From positions 271,001 through 335,000 of the forward strand of contig NZ_CP087597.1 in assembly GCF_020990385.1 (NCBI RefSeq): DNA of 64,000 nt. Direction: 5' to 3'. Below the pieces are notes generated by a model, which was not told the DNA's origin, ran no database searches, and saw nothing but the letters and a program-made list of their open reading frames with translations. The DNA is from Paracoccus sp. MA. GTDB lineage: Bacteria > Pseudomonadota > Alphaproteobacteria > Rhodobacterales > Rhodobacteraceae. Below are positions 9,309 through 17,274 of the stretch, piece after piece (within the stretch, counting starts at the first letter, position 1; each line of letters starts with the position of its first letter). A program made the translations under genes and the position numbers.

Positions 9309-9901
9309 CAGGCGGCCCCCTTCATATCGTGCCGCGCCTTGAAGGCGCGGGCAAAGCGCATGATCTGGTCGGCCTGCGCGGCGATGGTCGCGGTCAGCTG
9401 CGCATCCGATACGCTGCCGTTCTCGGCAAAGACCGGGCCGGCCAGCGTGTTCACCGTGACCCCGATCGGCGTGGGCCAGCCGCGCATCGCATGCACCATG
9501 TCGCGCAGCGCCGAAAGCGTGACCCCGGCGCCCTGCCAGCCCGCGGCCGAGACGATCAGCCCCACGGGGCGATCGTCGAAATAGACCCGCGCGTCGCCGT
9601 GCAGGTCTTCGAGCAGGTCGAGCGCGTTCTTGACCAGGCCCGAGATGCCGGCGTGATAGGCCGGCGTGCCGATGACGATGCCGTCGCAGTGCCGGACCGC
9701 CTCGACGAATTCGGTCTGGCGCGGGCTGCGCTCGGGCCGCTCGGGGGCGTAATGCGGCAGTTCGGCGAGGAAATCTCCGCCGAAAAGGCGGGTCTCGGCG
9801 CCCCCGGCCTCGCAGGCGGCCAAGGCCGCGCGCACCAGCCTTTCGCCCGACGAGCCGGGGCGGGTGGTGCCGCCGAAGCCGACGATCAGCGGCCGGATCA
9901 T
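9308..9901 (-). CDS. NAD(P)H-dependent FMN reductase
   Basis: The 197-residue protein is a flavodoxin-fold reductase: an N-terminal GFGGTTRPGSSGER phosphate-binding loop for FMN and the IGTPAYHAGISGLVKNALD segment typical of SsuE/azoreductase-like enzymes. It most likely supplies reduced FMN to the luciferase-like monooxygenase encoded just upstream. Both ends are translationally coupled: its ATG overlaps the monooxygenase stop (ATGA) and its stop overlaps the GH3 start (TGATG). Confidence 0.85.
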   Translation of the reverse strand: MIRPLIVGFGGTTRPGSSGERLVRAALAACEAGGAETRLFGGDFLAELPHYAPERPERSPRQTEFVEAVRHCDGIVIGTPAYHAGISGLVKNALDLLEDLHGDARVYFDDRPVGLIVSAAGWQGAGVTLSALRDMVHAMRGWPTPIGVTVNTLAGPVFAENGSVSDAQLTATIAAQADQIMRFARAFKARHDMKGAA

Positions 9902-11019
9902 GCCGGCACCGCCTGCTTGGCCGCGAAATGCGGGATGACGTGCCGGCCCATCAGGCGCACGGTCTGCTCGGCGAAGTCCAGCCGCTCTTGCGTCAGCGGG
10001 CCGGTGGTGGTGCCGCAGAGCACGTTGCCGATGCCCAGATCGGCATAGGGTTGCAGATGCTCGATCACCTGTTCCGGCGTGCCATAGAGACACCAGGTCG
10101 CGATCCATTCGTCGCTGAGCGCGTCGGAGATCTTGTCGGTCTTGGTGTTGGCCTCGTTGGATTCGGCCTTCTTGGCGAATTCGTTCTCGCGGTTCACGGC
10201 GTCCTGATAGGCGCGCAGGATTACTTCCAGTTCTTCGCGGGCCTGGTCGGCGGACTCGGCGACATGGACGCATTGATAGGTGTGGGTGGTCCAGCCAAGC
10301 GCGTGGTCGAGCGTGGCTTGGTCGTGGCCGGCGGCCAGCAACAGGTCGCGATATTTGGTGAAATGCGTGGTGACGTGCCTGAGCGGTTCCAGGTTGTTGA
10401 TCATCGGGGGCGTGAAGGCCGGGATAAAGGCGGGCCAGCCGTGTTCCGCCGCGCGCCGGGCCGAGGCATCCTTCAGCGCCACCGGCATCAGCGGAGCATG
10501 GCCTTTGCTGTAGGCGGCCGGTGCGATGCGCTGCAGCACGCGGCCCTTGTAGGGGCCGTTCTCGTATTCGACCGGCGGGTCCTCGGGCTGCTTGGCCCAG
10601 AGCCGTTCCGCGATCTCCAGGTTGCGATCCGAGATTTCCGACGCTTGCTTGTAGTTCACGCCGAAGCCGATCATCTCTTCGGGGGTGGTGCCGGAACCGA
10701 CGCCGATCAGCACGCGGCCGTCGTTGATCTGGTCCAGCAGGTTCACCCGTTCGGCAAAGCGCACCGGGCTGTGCAGCGGCACCGAGGTGACAGAAAAGCC
10801 CAGCGTGGTCTTTTTCTTGAACTGCGGCGCCAGCCAGGCCGCGAACATCATCGGGTCCGAGGCCCAGGGGGCATAGCCGGTGAAATGGTGGTCGGGGGTA
10901 AAGACGGCCTCGAATCCGGCGGCTTCGGCGGACAGGGCATGGGCGACGACCGATTGCATGACGAAGCGGTCCTGGTCCGGCGCCGTGGCGCGGGCGTTCA
11001 GGAAAAGCGAGAATTTCAT
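9898..11019 (-). CDS. Luciferase-like (LLM class) flavin-dependent monooxygenase
   Basis: The 373-residue protein is a bacterial luciferase-type TIM-barrel monooxygenase. It starts with MKFSLFLNARAT, has EAVFTPDHHF near residue 40, the VGSGTTPEEMIGFGV segment near residue 110, and the C-terminal GTPEQVIEHLQPYADLGIGN flavin/substrate region. These enzymes use reduced FMN from a separate reductase, and the next gene encodes one. It is first in the operon with FMN reductase and GH3 beta-glucosidase, behind a good sigma-70 promoter at 11078-11105. The substrate is unknown; oxidation of a glycoside or its aglycone is inferred from the neighbours. Confidence 0.85.
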   Translation of the reverse strand: MKFSLFLNARATAPDQDRFVMQSVVAHALSAEAAGFEAVFTPDHHFTGYAPWASDPMMFAAWLAPQFKKKTTLGFSVTSVPLHSPVRFAERVNLLDQINDGRVLIGVGSGTTPEEMIGFGVNYKQASEISDRNLEIAERLWAKQPEDPPVEYENGPYKGRVLQRIAPAAYSKGHAPLMPVALKDASARRAAEHGWPAFIPAFTPPMINNLEPLRHVTTHFTKYRDLLLAAGHDQATLDHALGWTTHTYQCVHVAESADQAREELEVILRAYQDAVNRENEFAKKAESNEANTKTDKISDALSDEWIATWCLYGTPEQVIEHLQPYADLGIGNVLCGTTTGPLTQERLDFAEQTVRLMGRHVIPHFAAKQAVPA

Positions 11020-11066
11020 TGGATTTTCCTCCCGAAGGACGGCCGGGAAAGGCCGTGCAGATAATT

Positions 11067-11080
11067 AGAATTGTCGTTCT
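11067..11080. promoter_or_regulatory. AGAA-N6-TTCT dyad at the -10 region
   Basis: The dyad AGAA-N6-TTCT overlaps the -10 box of the LLM operon promoter. The same dyad, also preceded by ATT, lies at 12603-12616 next to the C-glycoside gene promoter, which suggests one shared regulator. Confidence 0.45.
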
Positions 11081-11105
11081 ATATTTGAGGGCGCGATTCT
11101 GTCAA
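11078..11105 (-). promoter_or_regulatory. Sigma-70-type promoter of the LLM/FMN reductase/GH3 operon
   Basis: Read on the minus strand, a perfect TTGACA (11105-11100) is followed after 16 bases by TATAGA (11083-11078), about 60 bases before the LLM start codon. Dyads lie around it: AGAATC-N9-GATTCT at 11105-11125 and ATTCTAGAAT at 11127-11136. Confidence 0.6.
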
Positions 11106-11140
11106 GAATCAAGAATGAAGATTCTGATTCTAGAATTGGC

Positions 11141-12544
11141 TCAGGCCGTGGTGGCGGCCAGGTGCGCGCGCGCCGGGATCAGCCGGCTGAGTGCCGCAAC
11201 CGCCACCAGCAGGCCGATCTGCCACAGTGCCAGCGTGGCAAAGGCGCGGGCCGGATCGGCGCCGCCGTCCAACGCCGCCAGGAAGGCGGTGCCCAGCGTC
11301 GCCACGCCAAGCGCCATGCCCAGTTGCTGACAGGTGGTGAACAGGCCCGAGGCCGCGCCGGCCTGCGCGGGCGGCACGCGCACGAAGCAAAAGGCCGGCA
11401 ACGGGGCCGAGATCAGCCCCATGCCGCTGCCGCAGAGTGCAAAACCGACCCCAATGCGCCACAGATCCGCCGCGGCCATGCCCTCCGACAGCAAAAGCAG
11501 CCCGCAGATCTGGCTGGCGGCGCCGATCAGCATCATCCTGCGCCCCAGGATCGGCAGCAGCCTGCGCCCGAGCAGCGCGATCGAGAACGCCGCACCCGCC
11601 GCGAAGGGGATATGGATCAGCGCGGTCTGCAGCACGTCGAAGCCCAGCCCGCGCTGCAGCGCGACCGAGGCCGACAGCAGCAGCGCCCCGGTCCCGGTGG
11701 TGTACAGCATGACCATCGCCAGCCCGGTCAGCAGCAGCCCGTCCCCGAACAGCGCCGGCGGCACCAGCACCGTCCGGTTCGCGGCCGCCCTCTGCCGCAG
11801 GTGACGCCAGCACAGCACCAGCAGCAGCACCGCCAGCAGCGGCAGCAGCCGCAGAGGCGGCGGCCAGCCCAGGCGCGGCCCCTCGATCAGCGGGAACAGC
11901 AGCGCCGCCAGCCCGGGCAGGGCGAGCGCGAGCCCTTTGCCGTCCAGCCCGCGCGCCTCGGCCGAGCCGCCCTTGGGCAGCACGCGCCGGGCCAGCACCA
12001 GCGCCAGCGCGACCACCGGCACGTTGACAAGGAAGATCGGCCGCCAGCCCAGCCCGAACAGGTCGAGCCGCATCAGCAGCCCGCCGATGATCGGGCCCAG
12101 GATGCCCGCGGCGCCGCCGATCAGGCCAAAGATGCCCATGACCTTGAAACGCTCGTGCGGCGCATAAAGCACCTGGACGATGGACAGCACCTGCGGTCCC
12201 ATCATCGCTGCCGCCGCGCCTTGCAGGATGCGCATGGCAATCAGCATCTCGGCCGAGCCGGCCAGCCCGCAGCCGGCCGAGGCCAGTCCGAATCCGGTCA
12301 TTCCGGCCATGAACATGCGCCGGTATCCCAGAATGTCGCCCAGCCGCCCGCCCGCGATCAGCAGGGCGGCGAAAAAGAACGCATAACCCGAGGACACCCA
12401 GCCGATTTGCGGTCCGCTGGCGCCAAGCGATTGCTGCAACTGGGGAATGGCCACGTTGATGATGGAGCCATCCATGATCTCCAGCACCAGGGCCGCACCG
12501 ACGACGGCGACGGCCATGCTGCGCTGGCGTTCGTTCAGGATCAT
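11141..12544 (-). CDS. MFS transporter, DHA2 (EmrB/QacA-like) family
   Basis: The 467-residue integral membrane protein has about 14 hydrophobic segments. Its MFS motifs include GGRLGDILGYRR (motif A, loop 2-3) near residue 70 and the motif-C-like GGAAGILGPIIGG near residue 145. ATG 12544 (MILNERQRS) was preferred to the longer open frame starting at 12595 because the extra N-terminus is not hydrophobic and has no ribosome site. DHA2 proteins are usually proton-driven exporters of drugs or aromatic compounds. Its place between glycoside-oxidation operons suggests transport of a phenolic glycoside or aglycone (inferred). Confidence 0.85.
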   Translation of the reverse strand: MILNERQRSMAVAVVGAALVLEIMDGSIINVAIPQLQQSLGASGPQIGWVSSGYAFFFAALLIAGGRLGDILGYRRMFMAGMTGFGLASAGCGLAGSAEMLIAMRILQGAAAAMMGPQVLSIVQVLYAPHERFKVMGIFGLIGGAAGILGPIIGGLLMRLDLFGLGWRPIFLVNVPVVALALVLARRVLPKGGSAEARGLDGKGLALALPGLAALLFPLIEGPRLGWPPPLRLLPLLAVLLLVLCWRHLRQRAAANRTVLVPPALFGDGLLLTGLAMVMLYTTGTGALLLSASVALQRGLGFDVLQTALIHIPFAAGAAFSIALLGRRLLPILGRRMMLIGAASQICGLLLLSEGMAAADLWRIGVGFALCGSGMGLISAPLPAFCFVRVPPAQAGAASGLFTTCQQLGMALGVATLGTAFLAALDGGADPARAFATLALWQIGLLVAVAALSRLIPARAHLAATTA

Positions 12545-12574
12545 TTCTTTCACCGGAGGTTGTGGCGCGGATGC

Positions 12575-12616
12575 TTGACAGCCGGTCCGCCGCATTACTA
12601 TTAGAAATAGTATTCT
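12575..12616 (+). promoter_or_regulatory. Promoter and operator-like dyads before the C-glycoside genes
   Basis: TTGACA (12575-12580) is followed by TACTAT (12596-12601, 15-base spacer). The -10 region lies inside a perfect dyad, TACTAT-N5-ATAGTA (12596-12612), and overlaps AGAA-N6-TTCT (12603-12616), the dyad also found at 11067. Confidence 0.45.
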
Positions 12617-12664
12617 GATTTATATTTGTCCAGCCGTGAACGGCAGGCCCGGGGAGGGGCCGCG

Positions 12665-13663
12665 ATGGAGCACCAGATCAAGCGGGGCGTCAGCCTTTAC
12701 AGTTTTCAGAACGACACCTTCCTCGGGCGCATGAGCCTGGAGGATTGCATCCGCGAATGCGCCGCGATGGGCGCGATGGGCATCGAGGTGGTGGGCGAGC
12801 AGACCTTCGCCGGTTGGCCCGAACGCGGCATGCCCGAGGCAGGCATTGCCGAATGGCACCGGCTGATGGCGGCTTACGGCACGGTGCCGGTCTGTCACGA
12901 TTTCATGCTGGATTATAAACGTTACAAGGGCAGGATGATGCCCTTCGACGAACAGGTGGCCAGCGTCCGCAAGGATATCGAACTCGCCCGCCGGCTGGGT
13001 GCGCCCTATATCCGCTCGCTGGTCTCGGTCGAACCCGAGGTTCTGGTCGCGGCCGCACCCTATGCGGAAGAGGCGGGCGTGACGATCCTGCTGGAGGTCC
13101 ACGCGCCCCTGCATTTCGACCACCCCTGGATCATCCGCCACGCCGAGGCCTATGAAAAGTCCGGCAGCACGGCGCTTGGCTTCCTGCCCGACATGGGCAT
13201 GTTCCTGCACCGCTTCCCGCGCGTCTGGAAGGAACGCTTCATTCGCAACGGCTGCCCGCGCGATGCCGCGGATTTCATCGAAAAAGCCTATGAGGACCGG
13301 CGGCTGGCGGAATATGTCGTGCTGGACGTGATGCAGCGATGGGGCTCGGGCCCGCAGATGGCCATGGTCGAGACCCTGCGCCACAACGCCGCCTATGAAC
13401 CGCGCCGGATGCTGGAGTTCATGCCGCGCATCCACAATATCCACGCCAAGTTCTACGAGATGACCGAGGACGGCCAGGAATGGTCGATCCCCTATGACGA
13501 GGTCGTCGCGGTGCTGAAGCAGGGGGGCTATCGGGGCTATCTCTGCTCGGAATACGAGGGCAACCGCTGGATCGAGGACGTGCAGGAGGTGGACAGCCTC
13601 GGCCTGGTCCGGCGGCAGCAGCAAATGTTCGCGCGCCTGCTTGGCGAAACCGTTCCGGCCTGA
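12665..13663 (+). CDS. Probable C-glycoside deglycosidase alpha subunit (TIM barrel)
   Basis: The 332-residue protein is a xylose-isomerase-like TIM barrel with a complete metal site: E144 and H146 in LLEVHAPLHF, D176 in FLPDMGMF, H260 in IHNIHAKFY and E296/E298 in SEYEGN. The start follows GGGGAGGGG. The next gene, 11 bases away, encodes a DUF6379 protein, the known beta subunit of C-glycoside deglycosidases (CarC, DfgB, DgpC type), whose alpha partner is a metal-dependent TIM barrel of this kind. Such complexes split the C-C bond of 3-keto C-glycosides. The barrel family is seen in the sequence; the deglycosidase role is inferred from the pairing. Confidence 0.75.
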   Translation: MEHQIKRGVSLYSFQNDTFLGRMSLEDCIRECAAMGAMGIEVVGEQTFAGWPERGMPEAGIAEWHRLMAAYGTVPVCHDFMLDYKRYKGRMMPFDEQVASVRKDIELARRLGAPYIRSLVSVEPEVLVAAAPYAEEAGVTILLEVHAPLHFDHPWIIRHAEAYEKSGSTALGFLPDMGMFLHRFPRVWKERFIRNGCPRDAADFIEKAYEDRRLAEYVVLDVMQRWGSGPQMAMVETLRHNAAYEPRRMLEFMPRIHNIHAKFYEMTEDGQEWSIPYDEVVAVLKQGGYRGYLCSEYEGNRWIEDVQEVDSLGLVRRQQQMFARLLGETVPA

Positions 13664-13674
13664 GGAGAGACATC

Positions 13675-14067
13675 ATGTTCGATCAGCACATCATCTGTCC
13701 CGAGGGCTTTCGCAACGTGACCGAGAGCGGGCAGGTCGCCGGCTTCCGTTTCCTGGCGCGGCTGCCCTATTACCGCGGCCTGGGCCTGTCGATGATCGAG
13801 GACCTGGCCGTGACCGTGGACGGCGAAGCCGTGCCGCGCGAGGCCGTGCGCCTGTCCCTGCGTGGCCGCAGCTGGACGCTGGACCAGCTGGAAACCGTCC
13901 ATGACGACCGCTGGGATTTCGGCGAGAAGGCCGAGATCGTGGTGACCCGTCCGGGCGGCCTGGCGCCTGGCAAGCACAAGCTGAAGCTGGCCGAGCGGCT
14001 GCGGATTTCCTACCTGCCCTTCGTGCCCACCACCGCGCATGAGACCGAGCTGACACTGGAGGGCTGA
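13675..14067 (+). CDS. DUF6379 protein, probable C-glycoside deglycosidase beta subunit
   Basis: The 130-residue beta-rich protein matches the DUF6379 family (C-glycoside deglycosidase beta subunit domain). It opens with MFDQHIICPEGFRN and contains FRFLARLPYYRGLGLSMIED, and ends in a strand rich in P-T-T-A-H-E-T. In characterised enzymes this subunit wraps the TIM-barrel alpha subunit and helps shape the active site. It follows the alpha gene after GAGGAGAGACATC, so the two should be made together. A perfect hairpin terminator follows. Family membership is fairly secure; the natural glycoside is unknown. Confidence 0.8.
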   Translation: MFDQHIICPEGFRNVTESGQVAGFRFLARLPYYRGLGLSMIEDLAVTVDGEAVPREAVRLSLRGRSWTLDQLETVHDDRWDFGEKAEIVVTRPGGLAPGKHKLKLAERLRISYLPFVPTTAHETELTLEG

Positions 14068-14083
14068 GCCTTCCGCCAACGAG

Positions 14084-14112
14084 AAAGGCCCCGGCGATCT
14101 GCCGGGGCCTTT
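14084..14112. terminator. Bidirectional terminator between convergent genes
   Basis: AAAGGCCCCGGC and GCCGGGGCCTTT make a perfect 12-bp stem with a 5-base loop. A and T runs on either side let it serve both the DUF6379 gene and the convergent GMC gene. Confidence 0.85.
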
Positions 14113-14114
14113 GC

Positions 14115-15615
14115 TTACAGGTGCCGCTCGATGACCCGATCCGCCGCCAGGAGCGCCAAGGCCACGGCGGTCAACGTCGGGTTGCAGGCGGTGGCGGTCG
14201 GGATGGCGCCGTTTCCGCCCAGATAGAGGTTGTCATAGCCCCAGACCCGCCCCTCGGCATCGCAGACCGAGCTGCCGTCATCCGCCGGGCCAATGCGATG
14301 CGTGCCCTGATAATGCAGCGAGCTGCCGGCGGGCAGCAGCATCGGCGCGCCACCCGGCACGAGGCGGCCCAATGCGGCGCCGATGCGCTCTGCCCAGTCC
14401 ATCGCCAGTTCGACCCGCGCCCGGTCCCGCTCGGTCAGGCGATAGTCCAGCCGGAAGCGCGGCATTCCCAAGGCGTCTGTCGCCTCGTCAAAGACGATGC
14501 GGTCGTCCTCCTGCACGTCCTTGGCCAGGAACAATCCCAACCCGACCACAGGCCGCGTCGTGCCATCGGGCAGGGGCGGCAGCGCGATGGGTGAGGTGTC
14601 CATCTGCATCAGTTGCGCGTGGAACGGGAACTCGGGGTCGTGGAACGGCAGCCAGCTGACGCCGGAAACCCCGTCGCGGCCGTCCATCAGGGCCCTCTCC
14701 TCGGCGCGGGTTCCGGTTTCCAGGTCCAGCTCGATCAGGGCGATGACCTGCGGCTGGTCGTTCAGCCAGCGCCCCAGCGCGGCGGGCCGGATGCCCGAGG
14801 CATGCAGCAATTGCGGCGTGCGCAGCGCGTCGCCCGCGACCATCACCGCGCCGGCGCTGATCCTCTCGATCCGGCCGCTGGCCAGATCCACCAGCTCGGC
14901 GCCGGTGACACGGTTGCCCTCGGTGAGAAGGCGGCGGCAGAGCGTGCCGCTGCGCAGCCCGACCCCGGCGCTGGCGCGGCCCTCGGGCGTGGCGAGGGGA
15001 CCAAGCACCATGTCCACACCGGCCCATTTCGGCCGGTCGCCGTCGGGACGACAGGCCAGCGGCATCGGCTGCGGCTGGCGCTCGGGGCTGCGGCCGGCGC
15101 CGAAGGCTTCGCGCAACCGGCTGACGACGTGGCGGGTGGCGCGGGTCTCGGGGAAACCCTTTTGCGTTACCGAAAGGTATTCCTCGGCCCGCGTCAGTGC
15201 CGCGTCCATCCGCTCCGGGTCGAGGAAGCCGATGCATTCGCTGTCGCCGGGGCGCGGGCAGGCGCAGGTCCAATGCGCCCCCATGCCGCCGAGGTTCGAC
15301 GACATCGCGGCGGCAGGCATGCCCGGGTCGCCGGGCAGGGGCGTCCGGCCGAGCCAGGAAAGTGCCCGGCCGGGCCTTCAACGCGCCCTCGGGCATGTCG
15401 CCCACACGGGCGAGGGGAAAGGCCCGGGCTTGGGCATAGGCGGCCTCGCGTTCCTCGGGCGGCAGGTTGCGCATGTTGGCGCCGCCCGAGAGCTGCAGAT
15501 CGGCGCCGGCCTCGACCATCAGCATGTTCCGGCCGGCGCCCCGGGCGGCGAGATGGCGGGCAAACGCCGATCCTACCGGCCCGCTGCCCACGATCAGCAC
15601 TTCGAAATGTGACAC
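14115..15615 (-). pseudogene. Frameshifted GMC oxidoreductase, pyranose oxidase/C-glycoside 3-oxidase-like
   Basis: Two reading frames together make one GMC protein of about 499 residues. The first (GTG at 15615 after GGGAGG) encodes the FAD motif VLIVGSGPVGSAFA and runs to RPGTFLAR. The rest continues in another frame from LGRTPLPGDPGMPAAAMS. Removing one G near 15354 would join them as GTFLLGRTPLPGD. The second part has GGMGAHW (the family His that can bind FAD covalently), SSLHYQGTHRIG (catalytic His) and ACNPTLTAVALA (Asn), like pyranose oxidase and C-glycoside 3-oxidases such as CarA. It faces the C-glycoside deglycosidase genes. It is either a true pseudogene or a sequencing error. Confidence 0.75.
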
Positions 15616-15966
15616 TTGACCTCCCTTTCGATTCGTGACGGCCGCACCCTAGAAGCGGGTCGCAGCCAAGGAAAATTGATCCGGTGCAACAATGTATTCA
15701 TGAGCTTGCCAGCTCAACCAAAATTAGTATTCATATTCTGAATACACTCATGTGCCGTTATGATTTCCGATTCGGTTCCGCGCGTTGTAATTCCGCCGGA
15801 AGGGAGGAGGAGCGACCGATTGACGCAGCCGCGCGCGGCCATGCCGAGCATCGGGGCCGATCCTCAGACAGATTCAAGCGGGCGCCTGCTATGCCGGCAC
15901 GCGCCGCCTGCAGAGACCCGGCCGGCGGCGGTAAGCCGCCCCGCGCTTTTCGAGGAGGAACACGTT
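15616..15966. other. Divergent intergenic region between GMC and MFS genes
   Basis: No gene is visible in these 351 bases. They contain GTATTCAT twice (15694, 15727), 33 bases apart, a TGAGCT-N4-AGCTCA hairpin (15701-15716) and the dyad at 15727-15745, so the stretch is probably regulatory. Confidence 0.5.
15727..15745. promoter_or_regulatory. GTATTC-N7-GAATAC operator-like dyad
   Basis: A perfect 6-bp inverted repeat lies in the AT-rich part of the divergent region between the oxidase gene and the MFS transporter. It is a plausible site for the TetR regulator at 17275, but no direct evidence links them. Confidence 0.45.
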
Positions 15967-17211
15967 TTGTCAACCGAACACCCGTCGACCGGGGTTAAAC
16001 GCAAGGCCGGCATCCCGCAGGGGCTGGTCATGGCGCTGACCTCGTTTCTGCCGATCCTGGCGATCATCTCGTTGGTGCCGGCGGTGCCGAGCCTGATCCA
16101 GCATTTCGACAATGTGCCCCATGCGCGGACATTGATCCCGCTGATGATCACCGCGCCGGGCCTTATGATCGCGCTGACCGCGTCCTTTGCCGGCTGGTTC
16201 GCCGACCGGCTGGGCCGCCGGCCGCTGCTCTTGGGCGCGACGCTGCTTTACGGCATCTGCGGCACGGTGCCGCTTTACGTGGACAGCCTGCTGCCGATCT
16301 TCATCAGCCGGCTGGGTGTCGGCCTGTCCGAGGCGGTGGTGCTGACCATGGCCAACACCATGCTGCTGGATTATTTCGACATGCGCGGTCGCCGCATCTG
16401 GCTGACCGTTCAGGGCGTGATTGGCCCGGCACTTGGCACCATGGTCTATGCATTGTCAGGCTATCTGACCGGCATCGTCTGGAACGGCGCGTTCTGGATC
16501 TATGCCTCGGCCTTCGTGCTGTTCATCGCCATGTATATCTGGATGTATGAACCGACCGGGCAGGAGCGCCATGCCGACGAGCCAGAGATCGATGACACCG
16601 TCTTCCCCTGGGGCCGGATGATCGGTGTCATGGTCCTGACCTTTGTCATCGCCGCGCTGTATTACATCTACACGATCAACGGCGGCTCGGCCTTCCATTC
16701 GCTGGACGGCGCATCGCCCGAGCGCATCGGCGTGATGATGTCGCTCGCCAGCCTTGCGGTGCCTGTCGGTGCGCTGGTCTTCGGCTATATCTCGCGGCTG
16801 ATTTCTTCCGAGCAGGTTCTGGGCATCGTGCTGCTGCTGGTCGGCCTGGGCATGATCGGCGTCGGCCTCTCGACCAACGTGGTGCAGATGGGCGTCTCGG
16901 CCTTCGTGCAGCAGATCGGCGCCGGCATGGCGATCAGCGCGATGATCTTCTGGGTCTCGACGCTGTTCGGGCCGCAGCATCGCGGCCGGGTCATGGGCTG
17001 CTGGTGCAGCGCCTTCTTTGCCGGCATGTTCGTCAGCCCGCTGTTCTTCAGCGCCGTGCGCGAAATAGGTGGCGGGGACGTGCTGCTGCCCTTCCGCACC
17101 TTCGGCCCGGTGTCGCTGGCGATCGCAGTGGCGCTGATCCTGGCCGGCATCGGCAAGACCCGCCGCATGAAGGCCGCGCGTCAGGCCGCCGCCCCGGCTG
17201 CAGCGCACTGA
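15967..17211 (+). CDS. MFS transporter
   Basis: The 414-residue protein has 12 predicted membrane segments. Motif A, FAGWFADRLGRRPLLLG, lies between segments 2 and 3 near residue 78. A second, weaker copy (FGPQHRGRVMGCW) is in the C-terminal half. TTG 15967 was chosen because GAGGAGGAA precedes it at a normal distance and it places a short hydrophilic N-terminus before the first membrane helix. The longer open frame to 15760 covers the regulatory region. It probably imports the sugar or glycoside used by the neighbouring oxidase and deglycosidase genes (inferred from position). Confidence 0.8.
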   Translation: MSTEHPSTGVKRKAGIPQGLVMALTSFLPILAIISLVPAVPSLIQHFDNVPHARTLIPLMITAPGLMIALTASFAGWFADRLGRRPLLLGATLLYGICGTVPLYVDSLLPIFISRLGVGLSEAVVLTMANTMLLDYFDMRGRRIWLTVQGVIGPALGTMVYALSGYLTGIVWNGAFWIYASAFVLFIAMYIWMYEPTGQERHADEPEIDDTVFPWGRMIGVMVLTFVIAALYYIYTINGGSAFHSLDGASPERIGVMMSLASLAVPVGALVFGYISRLISSEQVLGIVLLLVGLGMIGVGLSTNVVQMGVSAFVQQIGAGMAISAMIFWVSTLFGPQHRGRVMGCWCSAFFAGMFVSPLFFSAVREIGGGDVLLPFRTFGPVSLAIAVALILAGIGKTRRMKAARQAAAPAAAH

Positions 17212-17231
17212 GCGTGATGCCTTCCCTGCCG

Positions 17232-17258
17232 CGCCGCCGGTTCGTTCCGGCGGCGTTT
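17232..17258 (+). terminator. Terminator after the MFS gene
   Basis: CGCCGCCGG and CCGGCGGCG form a 9-bp stem with a 6-base loop, followed by TTT, between the convergent MFS and TetR genes. Confidence 0.7.
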
Positions 17259-17274
17259 GCATGCCGGCCGTTTG

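Noticed and set aside
6999..9584. Open frame of 861 codons on the plus strand
   Set aside because: It lies wholly opposite the GH3 and FMN reductase genes, has biased Arg/Gly/His composition and no domain; it is a shadow of high-GC coding sequence.
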